A DNA stretch of 13,592 bases from Anaerolineae bacterium. Its GTDB lineage: Bacteria > Chloroflexota > Anaerolineae > 4572-78 > J111. Where the stretch lies: assembly GCA_020433785.1 (NCBI GenBank), contig JAGRCC010000373.1, positions 1 to 13,592 on the forward strand, written 5' to 3'. Under the pieces are notes generated by a model. It was not told where the DNA came from. It searched no databases and saw only the letters and a program-made list of their open reading frames with translations. Both the position numbers and the translations under genes were made by a program. This document shows, in pieces, positions 7,007 to 12,942 of this stretch. Within the stretch, counting starts at the first letter, position 1. Every line of letters starts with the position of its first letter.

Positions 7007-7045
7007 TTTGGCAGAAGTAACGCCATGCCAAAAGTGACTGTTACC
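7007..7045 (-). repeat. Hairpin with GGTAACAGTCACTT element after the CNB gene
   Basis: TTTGGCA (7007-7013) pairs with TGCCAAA (7026-7032). The hairpin is joined to a 14-nt element that reads GGTAACAGTCACTT on the minus strand (7045-7032). Nearly the same 14 nt (GGTGACAGTCACTT) starts right after the kinase stop at 10375-10388. A partial complement (AAGTGACTGGTAC) lies at 10419-10431. It looks like a small dispersed 3'-end element. Confidence 0.45.
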
Positions 7046-7067
7046 GATGAGGATTCGAGGCGGGCCT

Positions 7068-7559
7068 TTACTTCAATTGGAGCATCGTCATCCTCAACCG
7101 CGAGCCGACCACATTGACCATTCGCTTCATCAAGTCGTAGCCAAAGCCGCAATCTTGCTCGGCTAACGCCTTGAGGCGACTGCCGTTCAATTGAATTGTG
7201 TCCGTGGGCGCGACGGCTAGGGCGTTAAAGTGCCATACGTGGGGTTCAACCAACCACGACCAGCCTAAAACCTCGCCGCTAGTTAGATATTGGATGTTGG
7301 TTGGGCCTCGCCCGGCGATAAAGGTGTCCAGGGCAACCTGGCCGGATCGGATCAGGAAGAAATCATCGGCCGGCTCTTTTTCTCGGACTAAGTAATCGCC
7401 GGATTTGAAGGGCGACTCCGACGCACAGTCTTCATAATATTGAAGGTACTCAGACGGAATGTTGCTGAGAAAGGGATGCTCACGTAAAGTTTGGGCTATT
7501 GTTTGCAAAATGTCCTCCTTGCGGCTGGCTACATTGCTGATGGGCGGCATCGATGCCAT
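7068..7559 (-). CDS. Stand-alone cyclic-nucleotide-binding-fold protein (Crp/Fnr-like, no HTH)
   Basis: 163 residues with one CNB beta-barrel (about 30-140): FKSGDYLVREKEPADDFFLIRSGQ, SGEVLGWSWL (94-103), LAVAPTDTIQL. A C-terminal helix follows and there is no DNA-binding domain. The Gly-Glu of the phosphate-binding cassette (G95-E96) is present. The Arg that contacts the cyclic phosphate in CRP/PKA is absent: the segment is EPHVWHFNALAV. Classical cAMP binding is therefore doubtful. From memory, short proteins with the GWSWL motif occur near group 3 [NiFe] hydrogenase genes in several phyla; hypAB lie 3 kb away here. The start is uncertain. The ATG at 7559 has no Shine-Dalgarno, whereas a TTG at 7508 (residue 18) follows AAGGAGG at 5 nt and gives the length I recall for relatives. 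A good promoter lies at 7580-7608. Role: a sensor or accessory protein of unknown ligand. Confidence 0.85.
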   Translation of the reverse strand: MASMPPISNVASRKEDILQTIAQTLREHPFLSNIPSEYLQYYEDCASESPFKSGDYLVREKEPADDFFLIRSGQVALDTFIAGRGPTNIQYLTSGEVLGWSWLVEPHVWHFNALAVAPTDTIQLNGSRLKALAEQDCGFGYDLMKRMVNVVGSRLRMTMLQLK

Positions 7560-7579
7560 TTCATTTTTTTGATAGACTT

Positions 7580-7608
7580 ACTATAGTACAGGTTTATCGG
7601 GCTGGCAA
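7580..7608 (-). promoter_or_regulatory. Sigma-70-type promoter for the CNB gene
   Basis: The minus strand reads TTGCCA (7608-7603), 17 nt, TATAGT (7585-7580), with 5/6 matches in both boxes. Transcription would begin near 7573, about 15 nt from the ATG at 7559 or about 65 nt from the TTG at 7508. Confidence 0.65.
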
Positions 7609-7727
7609 TCAGCAGTTAGAGGGCGTGAGATCAGGTCACAGGATTGCATTTTTTCGGCTCAATTGTTTAGATAGTTGTTAAAGGCTGCTATTGCGCCTCG
7701 TGACAAGTTTTTGTCGAGTTGACTGTA

Positions 7728-7756
7728 TTTACAACTCATCATTTATCAAGTATTCT
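7728..7756 (+). promoter_or_regulatory. Promoter candidate for the hybrid histidine kinase
   Basis: TTTACA (7728-7733), 17-nt spacer, TATTCT (7751-7756), with matches of 5/6 and 4/6. It lies in an AT-rich stretch 83 nt before the kinase ATG. The 220 bp between the two divergent genes holds no ORF of note. Confidence 0.4.
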
Positions 7757-7839
7757 TAAATATATTACTTCGACGATTTATATTTCCCTGTTGGTTTCTC
7801 AATATTATCAATGGCTGATACAAATTGAGAGGTGGTAAT

Positions 7840-10374
7840 ATGAGCTTTATGAAGAATATCGTTTCACTGCTTCGGGGGAAGATATCACCCTTGTTGGTCG
7901 GCTTCCTGCTGCTGTGGCCACTATCTCAATTGATAGCCTGTAACGCGCCTACTCCCTCTGTTTCCGAGCTAGAGTCAGTAACTTTGCACCTCAAATGGTA
8001 TCACCTGTCATTAGGCATTTTGAGTGGGTTGCTGCTGGCCGCTCTCGGCGGTAGCGTGCTTTATTTATTCAATAAGCGCCTGCAACAGTCTATGGCGCAA
8101 CGTACAGCCCGAAGCGAAGCCCAATATCGCAGTCTGTTCAATAACGCTATCAACGCTATCCTAATCGCCGATAGTGGAGCTCATTACGTAGCGGCTAACC
8201 CGGCCGCTTGTAAACTATTAGAATATACGGAAGAAGAACTCCTCAATAAGTCTGTCTCCGATGTCCTGGCCCCCGGTGTTAGCTGGGACATTTTTCAAAC
8301 GTTATGGCAGCAGTTTATGGAAGTGGGCCGGCAAAGTGGTGAAATTCAACTTAACAATAAGGCCGGCCAAATCGTTGAGATCGAGTATCACGCCGTAGCC
8401 AATTTTTTACCCGGCCGGCACCTGTCTGTTCTCCAGGATATCACTGAGCGAAAACGAGCGGAAGAGTTACTGCGGGAAAGCGAAGCTCGCTTCCGGGCGG
8501 TATGGGACGTTGCCTCCGACGCGATGGTGCTTTTGGATGGGGACGGGATGGTTATTGCCGCCAATCCGGCCTATGTTACTTTATACGGCCGACCTTTGGA
8601 GGAGGTGATTGGGCATAATTTTAATATTGTTTTTCCTCCGGAACAGCGCGCAGCGGTACTTGAAAATTACCGACAGGTTTTTGCCAACCCCCACATTCAG
8701 CCAGTTTACGAAACGGAAATTAAACATGCCAACGATAACCGCATGGTCGTTGAGTCGCGCATCGGTTTTGTTACTAATGCGGCCGGACAGCGGAAGGCTA
8801 TGCTCTCGATTACTCGAGATATTACGCGGATAAAGCAGGCCCAAGATCAACTACGACAGCTGTCCAAAGTGGTTGAGCAAAACCCGGCGGCGATTATCAT
8901 TACCAATACCAATGGGGATATCGAATATGTCAATCCTGCGTTTGCAACTATCAGCGGTTATAGTTCGGCTGAGGCTGTCGGGCGCAATCCTCGTTTCTTA
9001 AAATCAGGTCTAACTCCGCCGGAAGTCTATAAGGAGTTGAGGCCCACTGTTTTAGCCGGTAACACTTATCGCTGTGAGTTCTGCAACAAAAAAAAACAGG
9101 GGGAGTTATTTTGGGTTCAGGCTCTTATTTCGCCGATCAAAGATGATCATGATCAGATTACCCATATTTTGTGCATTCAGGAAGATATTACAGAGCGCAA
9201 ACAGTTTGAACAAGAGCGGGCCAGACTGGAAACTCATTTGCGCCAGGCCCAACGTTTGGAAACCATCGGTACGTTGGCCGGCGGGATTGCCCACGATTTT
9301 AATAATATCCTGACGCCCATCATCGGTTACACAGAATTAACCTTGGCCCAATTCCCGAATGATCATCCTGTTTGTGCCGACCTTGAGCGGGTTTTGAAAG
9401 GGGCGCTGCGGGCCAAAGATTTGGTTCAGCAAATTTTAACCTTCAGCCGTCAAGTTGAACAAGAGCGAATGCCTATTGAACTGCAGTCGCTAATAAAAGA
9501 AGTCTTGACCCTTTTGCGGCCCTCACTACCAGCCACTATCGAAATTCGCCGGGAGATCTCTCCAGACTGCGGCCCCATTCGGGCCGACCCGGCTCAAATC
9601 CACCAGATTTTGATGAATTTATGCACCAATGCCTATCAGGCTATGGATGACAATGGTGGGGCTATTACCATTGGTTTGGTCCAAATCGACCAGGCCGAAC
9701 TCGACCAGGCCCTTAAACCCACCTTAGGGCGAGAGGCGTATGCCTGCCTTAAAGTGACGGATACGGGCCCTGGGATGGATGCGGCGACCCTTGATCGGGT
9801 CTTTGAACCCTTTTTTACCACCAAGCCGCCCGGACAAGGAACCGGTTTAGGGCTGTCGGTGGTTCACGGGATTGTGAAGGGTCACGAAGGGGCGATCCTG
9901 GCCAAAAGCACCCCAGGCCGGGGGACGACCTTCGAGCTTTACTTCCCTATCTCAACCCTATCAACTTTGGCCGAGATTGGCCAAATTGAATCCCCTGGCC
10001 AAAAAATGGTCTCGGAGCGCATTCTGGTGGTTGATGACGAACCGATTATTGTGGATTTAATTAGTCAATGGCTAACGAAGTTAGGTTACCAGGTGATCGG
10101 CCAGACGAGTAGTGCCAGTGCGCTGGAGTTGTATCGGGCGGATACCGCTCGGTTTGATTTGGTGATTACCGATCTGACCATGCCTCACATCACCGGTCTA
10201 AAATTGGCCCAACAGATGACCGCCCTGCGGCCGGATTTGCCGGTGATTCTGATCACCGGCTACGGCGATCGACTGAGCCAGGAGGAGTTACATCGAAATG
10301 GGGTCAAGAAAATCTTGATGAAACCTATTTTGTTCAATAATTTGAACGGAGCTATTCGCCAGGCTCTAAATTAA
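7840..10374 (+). CDS. Membrane-anchored hybrid histidine kinase (3 PAS, HisKA, HATPase, REC)
   Basis: 844 residues from the ATG at 7840, chosen because AGAGGTGG lies 4 nt upstream; an upstream TTG at 7825 lacks this. Order: hydrophobic signal segment with a lipobox-like LIAC (C34); a short exported stretch containing VTLHLKWYH (47-55); a transmembrane helix (about 56-77). Three PAS domains follow (about 92-210, 216-335 and 345-455), the first and third ending in a DITERK motif. HisKA has H485 in GGIAHDFNNIL. The HATPase has N597, the DTGPGMD box, FEPFFTTK and GTGLGLSVVHG. The receiver has acidic pair D732-D733, phospho-acceptor D778 and K828. The receiver is attached directly to the kinase and no separate response regulator or DNA-binding protein is adjacent, so output probably goes through an unlinked partner or an internal phosphate sink. 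The exported ligand-sensing region is strikingly short (see findings). The signal is unknown. Confidence 0.93.
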   Translation: MSFMKNIVSLLRGKISPLLVGFLLLWPLSQLIACNAPTPSVSELESVTLHLKWYHLSLGILSGLLLAALGGSVLYLFNKRLQQSMAQRTARSEAQYRSLFNNAINAILIADSGAHYVAANPAACKLLEYTEEELLNKSVSDVLAPGVSWDIFQTLWQQFMEVGRQSGEIQLNNKAGQIVEIEYHAVANFLPGRHLSVLQDITERKRAEELLRESEARFRAVWDVASDAMVLLDGDGMVIAANPAYVTLYGRPLEEVIGHNFNIVFPPEQRAAVLENYRQVFANPHIQPVYETEIKHANDNRMVVESRIGFVTNAAGQRKAMLSITRDITRIKQAQDQLRQLSKVVEQNPAAIIITNTNGDIEYVNPAFATISGYSSAEAVGRNPRFLKSGLTPPEVYKELRPTVLAGNTYRCEFCNKKKQGELFWVQALISPIKDDHDQITHILCIQEDITERKQFEQERARLETHLRQAQRLETIGTLAGGIAHDFNNILTPIIGYTELTLAQFPNDHPVCADLERVLKGALRAKDLVQQILTFSRQVEQERMPIELQSLIKEVLTLLRPSLPATIEIRREISPDCGPIRADPAQIHQILMNLCTNAYQAMDDNGGAITIGLVQIDQAELDQALKPTLGREAYACLKVTDTGPGMDAATLDRVFEPFFTTKPPGQGTGLGLSVVHGIVKGHEGAILAKSTPGRGTTFELYFPISTLSTLAEIGQIESPGQKMVSERILVVDDEPIIVDLISQWLTKLGYQVIGQTSSASALELYRADTARFDLVITDLTMPHITGLKLAQQMTALRPDLPVILITGYGDRLSQEELHRNGVKKILMKPILFNNLNGAIRQALN

Positions 10375-10440
10375 GGTGACAGTCACTTAGGGTCGATAAT
10401 TAGCCCCGGATGGTGCTCAAGTGACTGGTACTTAATTTTT
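10375..10440 (+). terminator. Probable terminator after the hybrid kinase
   Basis: CAGTCACTT (10380-10388) pairs with AAGTGACTG (10419-10427), a perfect 9-bp stem with a 30-nt loop, followed by GTACTTAATTTTTT. The loop is long for a classical terminator. It also lies between convergent kinase and hypB genes, so it may serve both. Confidence 0.5.
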
Positions 10441-10449
10441 TACGCTCAC

Positions 10450-11112
10450 TCAAATGGCCGCGGTATATCCATTCATTCTATCTAGCAGCCACGCTACCCA
10501 GGCATCGATGCCGGCCCCGGTCCGACCAGACACCACAAACAACGGGGCACGTTGATTGACTGCTTTTAAGCCCCGCTCAAAAAATTCCCGATCGAACTCA
10601 AAGACTGCCAAAATATCGGCCTTGGTTAGAATGACGACATCGGCAGTGGCGAAGATGCCGGGATATTTATAGGGCTTATCGTGGCCCTCGGCCGTGCTGG
10701 AAACGACCACTGACAGCGCCGTGCCGAGTTTGAAATTAGAGGGGCAAACCAGATTGCCGACATTTTCAATGAAGAGCAGCTCAATATCACTTAGCGAGAA
10801 GTGAGGCAGCGAGTTGCGGACCATCGGCGCGTCGAGATGGCAGCCGCCACCGGTATTGATCTGGATAACTGGTACGCCCCGCTGCGAAATGGTGTCGGCG
10901 TCAATCGTCGAGGCCAGATCGCCCTCGATGACGGCGGGCCGGACATCGGCCGGTAGGTGGTCGATGGTGGCCAGGATAAAGGTGGTTTTACCCGCGCCAG
11001 GCGCGGCCATCAGGTTGAGGGCGAAAACGCCGTTCTCTCGAAAGGTTTGTTCGTTTTCGGCCGCGATCTGATCGTTGCCGGTCAAAATCTGTTTAACCAC
11101 GGGTATTTTCAT
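10450..11112 (-). CDS. hypB: Hydrogenase/nickel-enzyme maturation GTPase HypB
   Basis: 220 residues. HypB is a cytoplasmic GTPase that, with HypA, delivers Ni2+ to [NiFe]-hydrogenase precursors and sometimes to urease. Motifs: family start MKIPVVKQIL; P-loop APGAGKTT (37-44); switch region IEGDLAST (62-69); metal site TGGGCHLDA with C91-H92; ENVGNLVCP with C123; DKPYKYP; base-recognition motif T163-K-A-D166; and VSGRTGAGIDAW. The G4 motif has Thr in place of the consensus Asn (NKxD), a variant I believe occurs in other HypB proteins. The N-terminal CxxCGC nickel site and the His-rich stretch of some HypB proteins are absent. The ATG at 11112 is preferred because GAGGTG lies 4 nt upstream. A neighbouring ATG at 11115 is too close to it, and a long upstream extension in the same frame is spurious. 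It overlaps the hypA end by 20 nt, so the two are coupled. Confidence 0.95.
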   Translation of the reverse strand: MKIPVVKQILTGNDQIAAENEQTFRENGVFALNLMAAPGAGKTTFILATIDHLPADVRPAVIEGDLASTIDADTISQRGVPVIQINTGGGCHLDAPMVRNSLPHFSLSDIELLFIENVGNLVCPSNFKLGTALSVVVSSTAEGHDKPYKYPGIFATADVVILTKADILAVFEFDREFFERGLKAVNQRAPLFVVSGRTGAGIDAWVAWLLDRMNGYTAAI

Positions 11113-11455
11113 CATCCACCTCGATGCTTTCAATAAAAAATTCTTTACCACCGCTGATCTGCAAAAATGCACTGTCACATTGTGGGCAAAACGGATTGAG
11201 CGGTGGGGTGACCGGGTATTCATGTCCGCATTCCAGACATTTGGCTGCCGCCGCTTCGCGTCTGAAATTGAGTTTAGCCCCTTCGGCCGCAGTCCCTTGG
11301 CTCAGCGCATCGAAATAAAACTGCACCGAGTCATCGACGATGCTAGTCATATCGCCGATAACCAAATTGATGGCTGTGATACGATAGCCGCCATACTGCT
11401 CGGCCGTCTCCAGAGCCACTGTTAATATGCCTTGCGTAACAGGTAGTTCGTGCAT
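11093..11455 (-). CDS. hypA: Nickel chaperone HypA
   Basis: 120 residues from the ATG at 11455, giving the canonical M1-H2-E3-L-P-V-T N-terminus whose amino group and His2 bind nickel. The zinc domain has C73-x2-C76 (CLECGHEY) and C90-x2-C93 (CPQCDS). The C-terminal FFIESIEVDDE strand is typical. An upstream in-frame start at 11473 would add six residues and displace the MHE motif, so it is rejected. It is the first gene of a hypA-hypB pair. The ATG has no Shine-Dalgarno but lies 9 nt after a TATAAT box, suggesting a leaderless message. No hypCDEF or hydrogenase subunit is visible; convergent transcription from the kinase bounds the pair downstream. Confidence 0.95.
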   Translation of the reverse strand: MHELPVTQGILTVALETAEQYGGYRITAINLVIGDMTSIVDDSVQFYFDALSQGTAAEGAKLNFRREAAAAKCLECGHEYPVTPPLNPFCPQCDSAFLQISGGKEFFIESIEVDDENTRG

Positions 11456-11464
11456 TATAAGATC

Positions 11465-11494
11465 ATTATACACTTAGCCCGACCGGAATGCTAA
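11465..11494 (-). promoter_or_regulatory. Promoter candidate for hypAB
   Basis: The minus strand reads TTAGCA (11494-11489), 18 nt, TATAAT (11470-11465). The -10 is perfect and the -35 is 4/6. Only 9 nt (GATCTTATA) separate the -10 from the hypA ATG. Confidence 0.5.
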
Positions 11495-11497
11495 ACA

Positions 11498-11525
11498 CGA
11501 CCACTGACCACCGACTGCCGACCGC
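11498..11525. repeat. Heptanucleotide tandem array, 4 units (CGACCAC)
   Basis: Units CGACCAC, TGACCAC, CGACTGC, CGACCGC in perfect 7-nt register, next to the hypAB promoter candidate. Confidence 0.7.
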
Positions 11526-11565
11526 CTTGAGCCAAATTTGCCCTGTAGTAAGCTTAAAAACTTCC

Positions 11566-11610
11566 AAACTCTGCAAACTCCATAAACTCTATAAACTCCA
11601 CGAACTCATC
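11566..11610. repeat. Nonanucleotide tandem array, 5 units (AAACTCYRY)
   Basis: Units AAACTCTGC, AAACTCCAT, AAACTCTAT, AAACTCCAC, GAACTCATC in perfect 9-nt register. A degenerate AAACTTCC precedes it. The array ends 2 nt before the -35 box at 11613. Confidence 0.8.
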
Positions 11611-11612
11611 TC

Positions 11613-11641
11613 TTGACTTCAATCGTCTCCGCGCCTATATT
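11613..11641 (+). promoter_or_regulatory. Sigma-70-type promoter reading toward the DUF1338 gene
   Basis: TTGACT (11613-11618), 17-nt spacer, TATATT (11636-11641), 5/6 matches in both boxes. The next plus-strand gene starts at 11940. Its leader would be about 290 nt and would include the MITE-like element and a long hairpin. Confidence 0.6.
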
Positions 11642-11680
11642 GCCAGTATATAAATGTGTCTATGAGCGATCTTGGTAAGT

Positions 11681-11825
11681 AACCCAAGTTGTCACCTTGC
11701 GGGGAAAAGACCTTTAGGGTTTCCGAAAAGGCCTTAACCCGACCTGAATTTGGATATTTAACGCCAATTCTTGTCAAAATTAGCGTCGAAACCCTAAAGG
11801 TCTGGACGGGTAGCAACTTGAGTTA
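11681..11825. mobile_element. MITE-like inverted-repeat element (long variant)
   Basis: The outer ends AACCCAAGTTGTCACC and the complement of GGGTAGCAACTTGAGTT are imperfect inverted repeats. A perfect 16-bp inverted repeat lies inside, AGACCTTTAGGGTTTC (11708-11723) versus GAAACCCTAAAGGTCT (11788-11803). A further inner hairpin pairs ACGCCAATT with AATTAGCGT. Both ends are related to the 54-bp element at 6199-6252, and the flanking tail to CAAAAAG is shared. It encodes no plausible protein. The size and structure fit a non-autonomous, hairpin-forming repeat; a mobile origin is inferred. Confidence 0.6.
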
Positions 11826-11837
11826 AGTATCAAAAAG

Positions 11838-11895
11838 ATCCACGTCCCACGTACTACGTCCTATGCATGTGGGGCGTAGCACGTGGGACGTGGAT
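11838..11895. repeat. Long hairpin built from inverted heptamers (CCACGTC)
   Basis: ATCCACGTCCCACGT (11838-11852) and ACGTGGGACGTGGAT (11881-11895) are perfectly complementary over 15 bp. Pairing continues with one mismatch and a G-T pair to about 24 bp around the loop TATGCATGT. Each arm consists of 7-nt units: CCACGTC, CCACGTA, CTACGTC on the left, and CCACGTC, CCACGTG, CTACGCC on the complement of the right. There is no T-run after it, so it is not a classical terminator. It ends 45 nt before the DUF1338 ATG. Confidence 0.8.
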
Positions 11896-11939
11896 TATTC
11901 ACGTGCCGAGGCCGCTCTCTAATTATTAGGAGAAATATC

Positions 11940-12878
11940 ATGTCATCGTTAGTAAAAACCCATCACCAACTTGAAACACTCGATATCGTTTTGGACGGCT
12001 TGATGCGGCGTTATCAAGAGCGTGTGCCGGATGTGGCCGCTATCATGCGGGCGATGGTTGACGCCGGACTCATCCGCTTCGGCGCAGAGATCGAAAACGA
12101 TCACATCGCCTTCCGGACGATGGGCGTGCCAAATTTAGGTATTGCTTCGCTGGAGAAGGTTTTTTTGCACTTCGGCTACCAACGGCGCGACCGCTACAAC
12201 TTCGCCCTCAAAAAACTGAACGCCTATTGGTACGCCCCGCCGCAGCCAGGCTACCCTCGCATTTTCATCAGCGAGCTGCGCGTGCCTGACCTTTCAGCCG
12301 AAACGCAGCAAATCATCCGTGCCTACACCGATGAAGTCCAGGCGGACCCGGTCGATGCGTTGGACCTAGACGACGGCTATGCGGTCGATGCCTTTCTGCA
12401 CGCCCCGCTTTGGCACACCCCGACCTGGTCGGATTACCAGCGGCTCGGCCAGGAGAGTGAGTACGCGGCCTGGGTCATCTACAACCGCTACTATCTCAAC
12501 CATTTTACCATCAGCGTTCATAACCTGCCTGAGGGTTACAACACGATCGCCCAGTTTAACGAGTTTTTGGAGGCCAATGGTTTCAAGCTGAACGACTCCG
12601 GCGGCAAGGCCAAAGTGAGCGACGACAGTCACTTGATCCAAAGCTCCACCGTGGCCGAAATGGTCGATGCCCAATTTGCCGACGGCCAGGGCGGCTTGGA
12701 GACGCACCGTATCTCCGGCTCCTACGTCGAGTTTGCCGAGCGGCGCGTGCTGCCGGAATTCGCCCATCTACCTCAAGACCAAATCCGGCGCGAACATCGC
12801 CGCGATGGCTTCGAGGCCGCCAACGCCGACAAGATTTTCGAGAGTACTTACAGTCACCAAACCCAAAAACGGAATTGA
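11940..12878 (+). CDS. DUF1338/HglS-type 2-oxoadipate dioxygenase/decarboxylase
   Basis: 312 residues from the ATG at 11940, chosen because AGGAGA lies 6 nt upstream; an in-frame upstream extension has none. Characterised members (HglS/YdcJ) are Fe(II) enzymes of a VOC-related fold that convert 2-oxoadipate to D-2-hydroxyglutarate in lysine breakdown. The expected metal triad is visible: H55 in ENDHIAFRT, H188 in NHFTISVH and E264 in SGSYVEFAERR. Other family-like stretches are RYNFALKKLNAYWY and SSTVAEMVDAQF. It is shorter than the Pseudomonas enzyme (about 460 residues) and fits the compact DUF1338 subgroup, whose substrate is less certain. It is a cytoplasmic protein without a signal peptide. 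The next gene (SDR-like, 160 bp away) is on the same strand but separated by a tetranucleotide array. No lysine-pathway partner is visible in the window. Confidence 0.85.
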   Translation: MSSLVKTHHQLETLDIVLDGLMRRYQERVPDVAAIMRAMVDAGLIRFGAEIENDHIAFRTMGVPNLGIASLEKVFLHFGYQRRDRYNFALKKLNAYWYAPPQPGYPRIFISELRVPDLSAETQQIIRAYTDEVQADPVDALDLDDGYAVDAFLHAPLWHTPTWSDYQRLGQESEYAAWVIYNRYYLNHFTISVHNLPEGYNTIAQFNEFLEANGFKLNDSGGKAKVSDDSHLIQSSTVAEMVDAQFADGQGGLETHRISGSYVEFAERRVLPEFAHLPQDQIRREHRRDGFEAANADKIFESTYSHQTQKRN

Positions 12879-12942
12879 TCAACGATCAGTACGACGCCAA
12901 GAATAACGGGTTAGTTGGATGGTTTGATAGTTGGCTAATAAC

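Noticed and set aside
9087..9095. Run of A in the kinase PAS3 region as a possible frameshift site
   Set aside because: The frame continues correctly through PAS3, HisKA, HATPase and REC, so there is no sign of a break.
11116..11223. N-terminal extension of HypB by 37 residues
   Set aside because: The extension overlaps hypA in another frame, and the family start MKIPVV with GAGGTG upstream fits the ATG at 11112.
11619..11816. Minus-strand 65-codon frame over the MITE-like element
   Set aside because: It spans the inverted repeats of the element and has no ribosome site or recognisable motif; it is a by-product of the repeat.
12616..12633. ACAGTCACTTGATCC resembling the GGTRACAGTCACTT element
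   Set aside because: It lies within the DUF1338 coding frame and is not near a gene end; chance similarity is sufficient.
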